From Mycolicibacterium sp. (GTDB lineage Bacteria; Actinomycetota; Actinomycetes; Mycobacteriales; Mycobacteriaceae), in NCBI RefSeq assembly GCF_016462545.1, contig NZ_JAEMTA010000028.1, positions 1 to 48,799 of the forward strand: 48,799 nt of DNA, read 5' to 3'. The notes below the pieces were generated by a model that saw only the letters and a list, made by a program, of their open reading frames with translations, was not told the origin of the DNA and searched no databases. Position numbers and translations under genes: made by a program. Below, in pieces: positions 41,044 through 48,799 of the stretch (position 1 is its first letter; the number at the start of each line of letters is the position of its first letter).

Positions 41044-42300
41044 TTAGGCCGTCCCGGGACGCCACTGCGCGCCCGAATACTTCGCCCACGGGGAGTAGTC
41101 CGCGATGAGCTCCTCCTGTGCCGGTCGCTGATCCTCCGGCACGTGCTGCAGGTTGATGCGGACGCGGTACCAGATGGAACTGGGGCCGCGCATGCCGTCC
41201 ACCAGCACGTCGATCGGTTCCAGTCGGTCGGCCGCCGCGGCGTACTTCGTCCTCCACGTCTCGAGTGCCGCCATTGCCTCGTCCTTGGTCTTGGTTCTGG
41301 CGATCTCGATCAACGGCATCGCGGAAACCCTGTGACCGGGTCCATCATGTTCTCGGCGCGCACCCTTGGGGGCCTTGTCCGCCGGACCCAGTTCCTTCGC
41401 CAGCGCGAGCAGGCCCTCGAGGCCGCCGCGGGCATCATCCATGCCCTCCCATGGATCGCCGATGTCGGCGTAGCGGCCGGGCACCGTCGCAACGGTGAAC
41501 GCCTCTGGCCTGCAATCAGGCACCTCGTCCCACCGCAACGGCGTGGACACCCTGGCGTCGGGTCGCGAGCGCACCGAGTACGCCGATGCCACGGTCCGGT
41601 CCTTGGCGTTCTGATTGAAGTCGACGAACACGCCCTGGCGTTCTTCCTTCCACCAGCGGCTGGTGGCCAAATCCGGTGCGCGCCTTTCGACTTCACGCGC
41701 GATGGTCTCGGCCGCCAACCGCACCTGCCGGTAGGGCCAGTGCGGCTCGATGCGGGCATATACGTGGAAGCCCTTCGATCCGGAGGTCTTCGGCCACGCC
41801 GTCAGCCCGTAGTCGGTGAGCACGTCGCGGGCCACCAATGCCACCTCGACGATCTGCCCCCACTCCACGCCGGGCATCGGGTCGAGGTCCACGCGCAACT
41901 CGTCGGGGTGCTCCAGATCGTGGGCGCGGACCGGATGGGGGTTGAGGTCGACGCAGCCGAGATTCACCGCCCATGCCAGGCCGGCTGCGTCGTGCAGGAC
42001 GGCCTCCTTGGCCGACGTGCCGGACGCGTACTTCAACTCGGCGACGTCGATCCAGTCCGGACGCTTCTCGGGGGCCCGCTTCTGGAAGATGGCTTCTTCG
42101 GAGATGCCCTTGACGAACCTCTTCAGGATCATCGGGCGGTCCGCAACGCCGCGCAGGGCGCCGTCGGCGACGGACAGGTAGTACTCGATCAGAGCCAATT
42201 TCGTCACGCCCGCATCCGGGAAGACGATCTTGTCGGGATTGGTGACCCGCAGCGTCCGGCCATCGATGTCCATCGACAGCGCAGACGCCATGCCGTCCAT
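41044..42300 (-). CDS. polD2: LigD-type polymerase-domain protein (PolD2-like)
   Basis: Stand-alone primase-polymerase of 418 residues, relative of the LigD polymerase domain that fills gaps with ribonucleotides. The catalytic Asp pair is in RVDLDP (Asp138, Asp140), then SGSKGFHVY (173-181) with the catalytic His, and Asp227 in VFVDFNQNAKDRT. The N-terminal VTNPDKIVFPDAGVTKLALIEYY and LKRFVKGISEEAIFQKRAP are typical. From memory it matches Rv0269c, divergent from fadD2 as there. Start is ATG 42300; 42291 and 42273 are alternatives. Confidence 0.9.
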   Translation of the reverse strand: MDGMASALSMDIDGRTLRVTNPDKIVFPDAGVTKLALIEYYLSVADGALRGVADRPMILKRFVKGISEEAIFQKRAPEKRPDWIDVAELKYASGTSAKEAVLHDAAGLAWAVNLGCVDLNPHPVRAHDLEHPDELRVDLDPMPGVEWGQIVEVALVARDVLTDYGLTAWPKTSGSKGFHVYARIEPHWPYRQVRLAAETIAREVERRAPDLATSRWWKEERQGVFVDFNQNAKDRTVASAYSVRSRPDARVSTPLRWDEVPDCRPEAFTVATVPGRYADIGDPWEGMDDARGGLEGLLALAKELGPADKAPKGARREHDGPGHRVSAMPLIEIARTKTKDEAMAALETWRTKYAAAADRLEPIDVLVDGMRGPSSIWYRVRINLQHVPEDQRPAQEELIADYSPWAKYSGAQWRPGTA

Positions 42301-42357
42301 GGTAGATGTGCGGTACTACCGGTCCCACGTGCGACGGGCGTCACATATTGTGGGGCC

Positions 42358-44046
42358 ATGCCCAACCTCACCGAGCTTCCCCTGCAGGCAGCGGCCAAGA
42401 TTCAGCAATACCTCGAGCGCGGATCGGCCGAACTGCACTACGCCAGGAAGATGTTCGAAGCCGGTGCCCTCAAGCTCGAGCCGCCGCAGAACGTCGCCGC
42501 CATGCTCGCCGACATCAGGCGATGGGGTGAGTTCGGGATGATTCCGGCGCTCAACGCGCGCCGAAATCCGGATGGCATCGCGATCGTCGACGACGACGGT
42601 GAGCTGACGTTCAAGGAACTCGACGACGGAGCGAACGCCGTCGCCAACGGATTGCTTGCGCTCGGCGTCCGCGGTGGCGACGGGGTCGCGTTGCTGATCC
42701 GCAATCACCGCTGGTTCCTGATCGCGCTCTACGGTGCCGCCAAGGTCGGGGTCCGCCTCATCCTGCTCAACAGTGAGTTCTCCGGCCCGCAGATCAAGGA
42801 GGTCTCCGAGCGCGAGGGCGCCAAGCTCATCATCCACGATGACGAGTACACGAAGGCGTGCTCCGCAGCCAGCCCTGAACTGGGCAAGCTGCGTGCCTTG
42901 CCGACCAACCCGGACAACGACGCCCCGTCGGAGAGCACCGACGAGACCCTCGCCGACCTCATCGCGCGCAGCAAGTCCGCCCCGCCGCCGAAGGCCTCCG
43001 CGCACTCCAAGATCATCATCCTCACCAGCGGCACCACCGGAACGCCGAAGGGTGCCAACCGCAGTACCCCGCCGTCGCTCGCGCCGATCGGCGGCGTGCT
43101 GTCGCACGTTCCGTTCAAGTCCGGCGAGGTGACGTCGCTGCCCGCGCCGATGTTCCACGCACTGGGCTTCCTGCACGCGACCATCGCGATGATGTTGGGC
43201 AGCACCCTGGTGCTGCGCCGACGGTTCAAGCCGGCCACCGTGCTGGCCGACATCGAGAAGAACAAGGTCACGGCAATGGTCGTGGTTCCGGTGATGTTGT
43301 CGCGCATCCTCGACGAGCTGGAGAAGACCAGCCCGAAACCCGACCTGTCGAGCCTGCGCATCGTGTTCGTGTCGGGGTCGCAACTCGGCGGCGAGCTCGC
43401 CACCCGCGCCCTGAAGGATCTGGGTCCCGTCGTCTACAACCTGTACGGCTCGACCGAGATCGCCTTCGCGACCATCGCCCGCCCCAAGGATCTTTCAATC
43501 AACCCGTCGACCGTCGGCCCCGTCGTCAAGGGCGTCAAGGTGAAGTTGTTCGACGACAACGGCAACGAGGTGCCCAAGGGTGAGGTCGGCAGGATCTTCG
43601 TTGGCAACACCTTCCCGTTCGAGGGCTACACCGGCGGCGGTCACAAGGCGATCATCGACGGCCTCATGTCCTCCGGTGACGTCGGCTACTTCGACGAGCA
43701 CGGACTCCTCTACGTCAGCGGCCGTGACGACGAGATGATCGTCTGTGGTGGCGAAAACGTCTTCCCGGCCGAGGTCGAGGACCTCATCAGCGGGCACCCC
43801 GACGTCGTCGAGGCGACCGCGCTCGGCGTCGAGGACCAGGAGTGGGGTCACCGGTTGCGCGCCTTCGTGGTGAAGGTCGAAGGCGCCTCGGTCGACGAGG
43901 ATGCGATCAAGTCCTATGTGAAGGACAACCTGGCGCGCTACAAGGTTCCCCGCGAGGTGATCTTCCTCGACGAGTTGCCGCGCAACCCGACGGGCAAGAT
44001 CCTCAAGCGCGAGCTGAAGGACATGGAGGTCGGCGGAGCCGACTAG
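42358..44046 (+). CDS. fadD2: Fatty acyl-CoA/AMP ligase FadD2
   Basis: Acyl-activating enzyme of 562 residues. Adenylate-forming motifs: TSGTTGTPKG (223-232), LYGSTEIAFATIA, SSGDVGYFDEHGLLYVSGRDDEMIVCGGENVFPAEVE, and the C-terminal PRNPTGKILKREL with the catalytic Lys. The ATG at 42358 is supported by the MPNLTELPLQAAAKIQQYLERG start known for FadD2. It is divergent from polD2 with 57 nt between starts. In the cell it activates fatty acids for degradation or lipid synthesis. Confidence 0.94.
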   Translation: MPNLTELPLQAAAKIQQYLERGSAELHYARKMFEAGALKLEPPQNVAAMLADIRRWGEFGMIPALNARRNPDGIAIVDDDGELTFKELDDGANAVANGLLALGVRGGDGVALLIRNHRWFLIALYGAAKVGVRLILLNSEFSGPQIKEVSEREGAKLIIHDDEYTKACSAASPELGKLRALPTNPDNDAPSESTDETLADLIARSKSAPPPKASAHSKIIILTSGTTGTPKGANRSTPPSLAPIGGVLSHVPFKSGEVTSLPAPMFHALGFLHATIAMMLGSTLVLRRRFKPATVLADIEKNKVTAMVVVPVMLSRILDELEKTSPKPDLSSLRIVFVSGSQLGGELATRALKDLGPVVYNLYGSTEIAFATIARPKDLSINPSTVGPVVKGVKVKLFDDNGNEVPKGEVGRIFVGNTFPFEGYTGGGHKAIIDGLMSSGDVGYFDEHGLLYVSGRDDEMIVCGGENVFPAEVEDLISGHPDVVEATALGVEDQEWGHRLRAFVVKVEGASVDEDAIKSYVKDNLARYKVPREVIFLDELPRNPTGKILKRELKDMEVGGAD

Positions 44047-44243
44047 GGGCGGCCGTCCGCGTCGACGGTGGGTACATCGACTCGATCGTCCCTTAAACTT
44101 CGAGACGTCACGTCGGTGTGAGCTAGGCCGACGTCTGCTTCGGTGACGTTTGGCTCTCGCTTTCGCCGGGTAACGATGTGCCGACACGATGCGCTTGCCG
44201 CGTCTCTCCCCCCGATGAAACGTACGGAAAGTAGTGGTGAGCC

Positions 44244-45047
44244 ATGAGACGCGAAGTTGGCGCGCAGCTCCAGGTCGAGGTCTTCGATTCGACGACTCTG
44301 GAGTTCCAGATCGCCGTGGCACCCCAGCCGGGCGCCGAGGTGACCGAATCTTTGTCGTTCACCTTGAACGGCAACCCCGTTGAGCCGATCGAGCTCGTCG
44401 GCCAGCATGGCACCCGCATCCACAAGTTCGAGGCGGGCAAGGGCACGGTGCTGGCCAACTACTCGGCGACGATCATCGGCCAGGCTGAGCCGGCTCCGGT
44501 CACCGAGATCGACCTCTCGACGTATTTGCGGCCCAGCCGCTACGCCGAGGCGGACAAGTTCTATGGTTTCGCGGCAACGGAATTCGGCAACCTCGCGAAG
44601 TCGGCAGCCCTGCTCGAGAAGGTGTCCTCCTGGGTCGGGACCCGGTTGCAGTACGTGCCCGGTTCCAGTGACCCCATCGACGGTGCGGCCGATACCGTGC
44701 TGGCGGGCCAAGGCGTGTGCCGTGACTACGCGCACCTGGTGATCGCTCTGCTGCGCGCGGTCAACGTGCCCGCCCGCCTGGTGGCGGTCTACGCACCGGG
44801 TTGCTTCCCGATGGACTTCCACGCCGTCGCGGAGGCCTACGTCGACGGACTGTGGCGGGTCGTCGACGCCACGTGCCTGGCGCCGCGGCAGTCGATGGTC
44901 CGCATCGCCACCGGCCGCGACGCCGCCGACACCGCGTTCCTGGACAACCACGGCGGCGGCATCAACCTCACCAGCATGAACGTCAACGCCTGGGTCGAGG
45001 GCATGTTGCCCATCGACTCAGTCGAAGACCTCGTCTCGCTGGGATAG
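44244..45047 (+). CDS. Transglutaminase-fold (cysteine peptidase-like) protein
   Basis: Protein of 267 residues. N-terminal beta domain (about 1-85) and C-terminal transglutaminase core with the triad Cys159 (GQGVCRDYAHL), His193 (MDFHAVAEAYV) and Asp208 (WRVVDATCLAP). These proteins are usually peptidases or amidases, often beside peptide-ligation systems, but here no ATP-grasp partner is adjacent. No signal peptide, so cytoplasmic. It is convergent with the transaminase gene, 5 nt away. Confidence 0.88.
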   Translation: MRREVGAQLQVEVFDSTTLEFQIAVAPQPGAEVTESLSFTLNGNPVEPIELVGQHGTRIHKFEAGKGTVLANYSATIIGQAEPAPVTEIDLSTYLRPSRYAEADKFYGFAATEFGNLAKSAALLEKVSSWVGTRLQYVPGSSDPIDGAADTVLAGQGVCRDYAHLVIALLRAVNVPARLVAVYAPGCFPMDFHAVAEAYVDGLWRVVDATCLAPRQSMVRIATGRDAADTAFLDNHGGGINLTSMNVNAWVEGMLPIDSVEDLVSLG

Positions 45048-45052
45048 CGCGT

Positions 45053-46075
45053 CTAGTACTCGATCGCCTCGATCAAGGGGCTCGGCTCATCCATCAAGGC
45101 CCAGAAGCGATCTCGGATTTCGACGGTCATGGGACCGGGGCTACCGTCGCCGATCGGCTCGCCGTCGAGTGAGTTGATGGGGGTGACCCCGCCGGCGGTG
45201 GTGACGGCCATGATCTCGTCGGCGTCGTAGAGTTCGCGGCTGGACACGTCGCGCAGCGTGGCCTCGATGCCCAGCTGATCGGCGAGTTCGAAGACCGTCT
45301 TGCGGGTGATGCCGGGCAGCGCGTTGCGGGACGGCGATGCCAACTTGCCGTCCTTGACGATGCAGACGTTGAAGCCGGGTCCTTCGGCGACGAAGCCATC
45401 GGAGTCGAGCAGGATCGCCGTGCGGGCGCCGCGGTCCTTGGCTTCGAAGCTGGCCGCGGTGAGGTCGCCCCACTGGTAGTTCTTGATGGTCGGATCGATG
45501 GTGTTGCGGCCCGCGCGGCGGACGTGGCGCGGCACGACGGCGGTCGTGCCGAAGATCTGCTCAGCGGGCGGGAAGGCCCACAGGTAGGGAATCGCGTAGA
45601 TGTAGACCTGGTGGGTGAGCTTGGACAAGTCCTTCTCGCCCTTGCGCTTTCCGTAGCCACGGGTCACGGTCAAGTTGACGAACGACTCCCGCAGCTGTGA
45701 CATCGAGATGCACTTCTTCGTGATCTCGGCGATCTCGGCCTTCTCCATCCCGGCGTCCAGGCGCAGCTTGGCGGCGCCGTCGAGCAGGCGGTCGATGTGG
45801 TCGCCGAGCCGGAAGACGTTGCCGTGCCACACGTGTGCCACGGTGTAGGTCAGGTCGGAGTGGCCGAAGCCGGTGTCGAAGATCGAGATCTTGGCTTCCT
45901 CGGCGGGCATGTACTCGCCCTCGATCCACGCCACCCCGCCCGCGAACGGGCTGGACGTGTCGAGTTCGTAGTCGCTGTACTGGATCACCGAACCCGGCGG
46001 GGTGTCCTCCCGGATGGCGCCGGGTTCCACGGCGACGAGGTTGCTCGACAGGCTGGTGCTGGTGGTGACGGTCAT
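45053..46075 (-). CDS. (R)-selective amine transaminase-like aminotransferase, class IV
   Basis: PLP enzyme of 340 residues of fold type IV. Lys198 in DPTIKNYQWGDL binds PLP and Glu231 in EGPGFNVCIV contacts the pyridine nitrogen. The text closely resembles the (R)-amine transaminases known from Mycobacterium vanbaalenii and Arthrobacter: SVIQYSDYELDTSSPFAGGVAW, FDTGFGHSDLTYTVAHVWHG, TRGYGKRKGEKDLSKLTHQVYIY, LWAFPPAEQIFGTTAVVPR. Such enzymes move an amino group from (R)-amines or D-Ala to 2-oxo acids. AAAGGA upstream. It follows the permease gene, likely cotranscribed. Confidence 0.9.
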   Translation of the reverse strand: MTVTTSTSLSSNLVAVEPGAIREDTPPGSVIQYSDYELDTSSPFAGGVAWIEGEYMPAEEAKISIFDTGFGHSDLTYTVAHVWHGNVFRLGDHIDRLLDGAAKLRLDAGMEKAEIAEITKKCISMSQLRESFVNLTVTRGYGKRKGEKDLSKLTHQVYIYAIPYLWAFPPAEQIFGTTAVVPRHVRRAGRNTIDPTIKNYQWGDLTAASFEAKDRGARTAILLDSDGFVAEGPGFNVCIVKDGKLASPSRNALPGITRKTVFELADQLGIEATLRDVSSRELYDADEIMAVTTAGGVTPINSLDGEPIGDGSPGPMTVEIRDRFWALMDEPSPLIEAIEY

Positions 46076-46115
46076 GGTGTTCGTCCTTTCCAGAGACGTT
46101 GTGGTGGTTCGAGAT

Positions 46116-47609
46116 TCAGGATGCGTGAGTCTTGGCGTAGTCAGGGCCGGCCTCGCCGGTGGCCAACCGCTTGCGCAGGCCGGTCACCGCCCAGAGGGCT
46201 GTTAGTACGACGAGGCCTGCGAAGACGTAACCGTTGCCTGCGAACTGAGGGAGGAAGATCAGCGCGGCGCACACCAGGGTGAAGGCGATGGCCGCGACCA
46301 CCGCCACCGGAACGCGCGCCTTGCCGAGGTCGAACGTGCCCGGCTCGGGCGCCGGGATGGTTCCGCGACGGGTGGCGATCATCACCGCGATCGTCTGCAG
46401 CAGGTACATCGCGCAGACCGCCAGCGACGAGAGTCCGAGGATGAGGAAGAACGCCTTCTCGCTGACCAGTGCCGACAGCAGCAGGATCGTCGAGAAACCG
46501 AAGATTCCGAGTACCGCGTACGTGGGCGTGCGGTTCGACGGGGACACGTGCCGCCAGATGTGCGAGAACGGCAGCATGTTGTCACGGGCCATCGAGTAGG
46601 TCAGCCGGGTGGCGACCAGGATGTTGGCCAGGATGCAGGCGAGCACATTGGTCAGTGCCACGGCGACGACGATCTTGCTGATGACCGGACCGACCTGCTG
46701 GGTGATGATCTCCTCGATGGGGGCAGCGGATGCCGCCTCGACGGCGCTCGCATCCTTGATCGCAAGAACGTAGATGACGTACATGCCGAACTCGATGACG
46801 ATCGAGGCGGTCAATGCGTAGAACATCGTGCGCGGAATGACGCGTCGCGCGTTGACGGTCTCTTCGGCGATGTCCGCACTGGCCTCGACTCCGATGAGCC
46901 CGAAGAAGGGGCCGAGCGATGCGGCCAGCCAAGCCAAGACGTATGGAGTACTGCCGTCCGACGTTCCCCCGGTGAAGAGCACCGAGATGGATTGGTGGTT
47001 GTCCGGCGAGGAGAAGGCGACGATCGCGACGAGGATCGTGGCGCCGACCGTGATCACGAATTCAAGGCTCACACCGATGTTGTTGACCATCGTCGCGAAC
47101 CGCACGCCGTACAGATTGATGAGCATGCAGACGGCCATCACGCCGATCGCGACGAGGATCTGCGCGGTCTGGCTCATGTTCCAGCCGAACAGGCTGCCGA
47201 GGTATCCGGACAGGATGAAACCGACGCCGGTCATGCCGCAGATCCAGCCGGCCAGCGCCAGCACGCCGGTGAACAGTGCCATCGTCGAGCCGACGAGGCG
47301 ACTGGTCCACTGATACGAATAGCCGGCGAGGGGGATCTTGGCGGTCAGGTCGGCCGCGATCAACGTCCAGATCACGAACACCGCCGCGGCGAGCAGCAGT
47401 GTCCACACGAAGGGGCCGCCTGCCGTGAAGTAACCGGCGCCGAAGCCGGTGAACACGGCCGTGGTGGCGCTGATGGTGGCGAACCCGATGGCGAAGGACG
47501 CCAGCCTGCCGACCGAGCGGTCGAGTTTCTGGGAGTAGCCGAACTGCGCCAGTTTGGCGTCTTCGTCGTCGATGGATGATGTCCCGGTGGGTGATGCGGT
47601 GTCGGTCAT
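46116..47609 (-). CDS. APC-superfamily amino acid/amine permease
   Basis: Integral membrane protein of 497 residues with about 12 helices. Polar N-terminus (TGTSSIDDEDAKLAQFGYSQKLDRSVG) followed by the APC pattern FAIGFATISATTAVFTGFGAGY, IPLAGYSYQWTSRLVGSTMALFTG, GVEASADIAEETVNARRVIPRTMFYALTASIVIEF (helix 6 region). Likely imports an amine or amino acid for the downstream transaminase. ATG with GGAG upstream. It lies 40 nt before the transaminase start on the same strand. Confidence 0.9.
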   Translation of the reverse strand: MTDTASPTGTSSIDDEDAKLAQFGYSQKLDRSVGRLASFAIGFATISATTAVFTGFGAGYFTAGGPFVWTLLLAAAVFVIWTLIAADLTAKIPLAGYSYQWTSRLVGSTMALFTGVLALAGWICGMTGVGFILSGYLGSLFGWNMSQTAQILVAIGVMAVCMLINLYGVRFATMVNNIGVSLEFVITVGATILVAIVAFSSPDNHQSISVLFTGGTSDGSTPYVLAWLAASLGPFFGLIGVEASADIAEETVNARRVIPRTMFYALTASIVIEFGMYVIYVLAIKDASAVEAASAAPIEEIITQQVGPVISKIVVAVALTNVLACILANILVATRLTYSMARDNMLPFSHIWRHVSPSNRTPTYAVLGIFGFSTILLLSALVSEKAFFLILGLSSLAVCAMYLLQTIAVMIATRRGTIPAPEPGTFDLGKARVPVAVVAAIAFTLVCAALIFLPQFAGNGYVFAGLVVLTALWAVTGLRKRLATGEAGPDYAKTHAS

Positions 47610-47719
47610 GGGTGCTCCAGGTCAGGAGGTCAGGAGTGCTCGGGTGAGGTTCCGCCTCGTCGTCGGATGTAGAAGAGGAAACCCCTGTGGGGCTGGAGTC
47701 GGAAGTTCCGAATTCTGAT

Positions 47720-47746
47720 CTACTGATAACTTCCGGTTATCAGTAG
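47720..47746. promoter_or_regulatory. 11-bp inverted repeat between LysR and permease genes
   Basis: CTACTGATAAC (47720-47730), loop TTCCG, GTTATCAGTAG (47736-47746), a perfect repeat. The right arm covers the last codon and stop of the LysR gene. It can be a terminator of that gene or an operator for the permease-transaminase operon; the T/A-rich core suits LysR binding. Confidence 0.6.
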
Positions 47747-48729
47747 TAGGTGGCCGGACGTTCCAGCGAGTGTCCTTCGCCGAAACTCCATTCGTCGCGG
47801 ACCTGGCGGATCAGCGCCGCCGCGTCGTCGCTCAGGTTTCCGGGGTGCCAGGCCAGGGCGGTGTAGTTGCGCGGCCGGTCGGTGATCGGGACGTAGACGA
47901 TGCCCTGTCGGTCATAGAGTCGGGCGCTCGCCTCGCTGGTGAAGCTGATGCCGAGGCCTCGCGCGATGGTCGTCGTCTCGGCCTCGTAGGTGGCCGCGAC
48001 CGCCGCAATCGTCGGCGGCTTGCCGTCGCGGGCGTCCATCGCCATCCAGTAGTCGCGCCACCGACCCGCGCTGCCGGGAGCGACGACGATCGGATCCTCC
48101 AGCAGCTCGGTGATGCTCACGTCGTCCCGCTGCGCGAGTCGATGATCCCGCGGCAGGCAGGCCACCCAGTTCTCGGCGTCCAGGATCAGCATCCGATGCT
48201 CCGGCAGGTCGACGGGTGGTCGGATGATCGCCACCTCCGTGGCGCCGTCGGCTAGGCCGGCCGTGGGATCGGTGAAGTCGAATTCCCTTGGCTCGACGCT
48301 GATGTCGGGGTAGGCGCCCTCGAAGTGGCGAACCAGGCGGAACAGCACGTCGGCTCCGGTGCCGATCAGGTAGCCGAGTCGGATACGACGGTCGCGGCGT
48401 GACATCGCGACGAGATCGTCGACGGCGCCGTCCACGCCGCGCAGCGCCTCCTGCACCTTGGGCAGCCAGGCCGCTCCGATTTCGGTCAGTGCCACCCCGC
48501 GGGTGTTGCGCCGCAGCAGCGTTGTCCCGGTCTGGTGCTCGAGGGCCTTGATCGCCGTCGACAGGGCGGGCTGGGTGATGAAGAGCTTCTCTGCGGCGCG
48601 TCGAAAATTGAGCTCCTCGCCGAGCACGGCGAAGTAGCGCAGCTGGCGCAGGGTGACTTCGGCGCTCGTCGGACGACCTCCATCGGGTTGTCCGGCGATG
48701 ATAAGCCGCCGTTGCGCGTGCCCGCCCAT
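47740..48729 (-). CDS. LysR-family regulator of the amine locus
   Basis: Protein of 329 residues. Helix-turn-helix in TLRQLRYFAVLGEELNFRRAAEKLFITQPALSTAIKALEHQTGTTLLRR (about 26-74), then the substrate-binding effector domain (VAIIRPPVDLPEHRMLILDAENWVACLPRDHRLA). It ends in SLERPATYY. The first 24 residues before TLRQLRYF look non-conserved, so the true start may lie nearer, but no ATG/GTG/TTG is closer; ATG 48729 is used. It is upstream of the permease/transaminase genes on the same strand. Confidence 0.86.
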   Translation of the reverse strand: MGGHAQRRLIIAGQPDGGRPTSAEVTLRQLRYFAVLGEELNFRRAAEKLFITQPALSTAIKALEHQTGTTLLRRNTRGVALTEIGAAWLPKVQEALRGVDGAVDDLVAMSRRDRRIRLGYLIGTGADVLFRLVRHFEGAYPDISVEPREFDFTDPTAGLADGATEVAIIRPPVDLPEHRMLILDAENWVACLPRDHRLAQRDDVSITELLEDPIVVAPGSAGRWRDYWMAMDARDGKPPTIAAVAATYEAETTTIARGLGISFTSEASARLYDRQGIVYVPITDRPRNYTALAWHPGNLSDDAAALIRQVRDEWSFGEGHSLERPATYY

Positions 48730-48767
48730 TTCTGCGGCTGGGTCGTGAATGTCGGGAAATCGATGCC

Positions 48768-48799
48768 ATGGCGCAGAACTCGGCGAAGAGGTGGGGTGC
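48768..48799 (+). CDS. Possible 5' end of a gene divergent from LysR (truncated by window)
   Basis: ATG at 48768 opens MAQNSAKRWG and runs to the window edge, preceded by GGGAAA. A gene divergent from a LysR regulator would be typical, but ten codons cannot be judged. Confidence 0.25.
   Translation, partial: MAQNSAKRWG

Noticed and set aside
41143..42357. N-terminal extension of FadD2
   Set aside because: It is antisense to PolD2; the FadD2 family start is at the ATG 42358.
1..48799. CRISPR arrays, rRNA operon, toxin-antitoxin pair or prophage
   Set aside because: No regularly spaced repeats, rRNA-like sequence, phage structural genes or recognisable toxin/antitoxin pair were seen.

Overview
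The window is high-GC actinobacterial DNA and reads as a fast-growing mycobacterium (Mycolicibacterium type). I base this on the protein families: a mycobacterial Sdh1 succinate dehydrogenase, a chromosomal aminoglycoside 2'-N-acetyltransferase, a hemophore-like secreted protein, LigD-type polymerase PolD2 next to FadD2, and many small secreted proteins with mycobacterial signal peptides. From memory of Mycobacterium tuberculosis gene order, the left end follows Rv0247c-Rv0250c, 8.5-12.3 kb follows Rv0262c-Rv0265c, and 41.0-44.0 kb follows Rv0269c-Rv0270. The roughly 29 kb between 12.3 and 41.0 kb holds content I do not place between Rv0265c and Rv0269c, so I treat it as accessory.

Layout. 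0-3.6 kb: sdh operon on the minus strand (a small leader protein, then SdhC, SdhA and a truncated SdhB). 3.7-8.5 kb: a PEP mutase/isocitrate lyase superfamily enzyme, small membrane proteins, and a TetR/S9-peptidase/membrane-protein operon with twin palindromic operators. 8.5-12.3 kb: a tight minus-strand run of iron-siderophore lipoprotein, queuosine-precursor transporter, 5-oxoprolinase subunits PxpB and PxpC, and AAC(2'). 12.3-16.5 kb: small stress-type membrane proteins flanking a two-gene module (ANL adenylating enzyme plus aldehyde-dehydrogenase-fold reductase) that looks like a split carboxylic acid reductase. 16.5-18.3 kb: an SDR, a secreted peptide and the LysE/ArgO exporter.

18.3-25.6 kb is the most interesting block. 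It lies between lysE and its expected divergent regulator gene lysG, and is bordered by a 73-nt diverged direct repeat of the lysE-lysG intergenic region (61/73 identical). It carries a one-polypeptide ECF sigma factor with a zinc anti-sigma-like motif, one membrane span and a proline-rich exported tail; two paralogous secreted proteins; a cupredoxin lipoprotein, Tat metallophosphoesterase and membrane-protein operon; and other exported small proteins. The sigma gene and three export-related transcription units have AACC-N16 promoter-like elements upstream, which suggests a self-contained envelope regulon.

25.7-32.5 kb: lysG, a hemerythrin-like protein, zinc-ribbon microproteins, a type II NADH dehydrogenase, a LipO/LipM-like esterase, a TetR regulator with a palindromic operator, a SRPBCC protein and an AsnC/Lrp regulator. 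32.6-37 kb: a giant indolepyruvate:ferredoxin oxidoreductase divergent from the Lrp gene, then a hemophore-like protein with a strong terminator. 37.1-41 kb: a class II UvrA paralog, a convergent hairpin terminator, a 23-codon ORF and a STAS-domain protein. 41-45 kb: PolD2, FadD2 and a transglutaminase-fold protein. 45-48.8 kb: an (R)-selective amine transaminase-like enzyme with an APC permease and a LysR regulator, probably an amine catabolism locus. I saw no rRNA, tRNA, CRISPR array, transposase or integrase.
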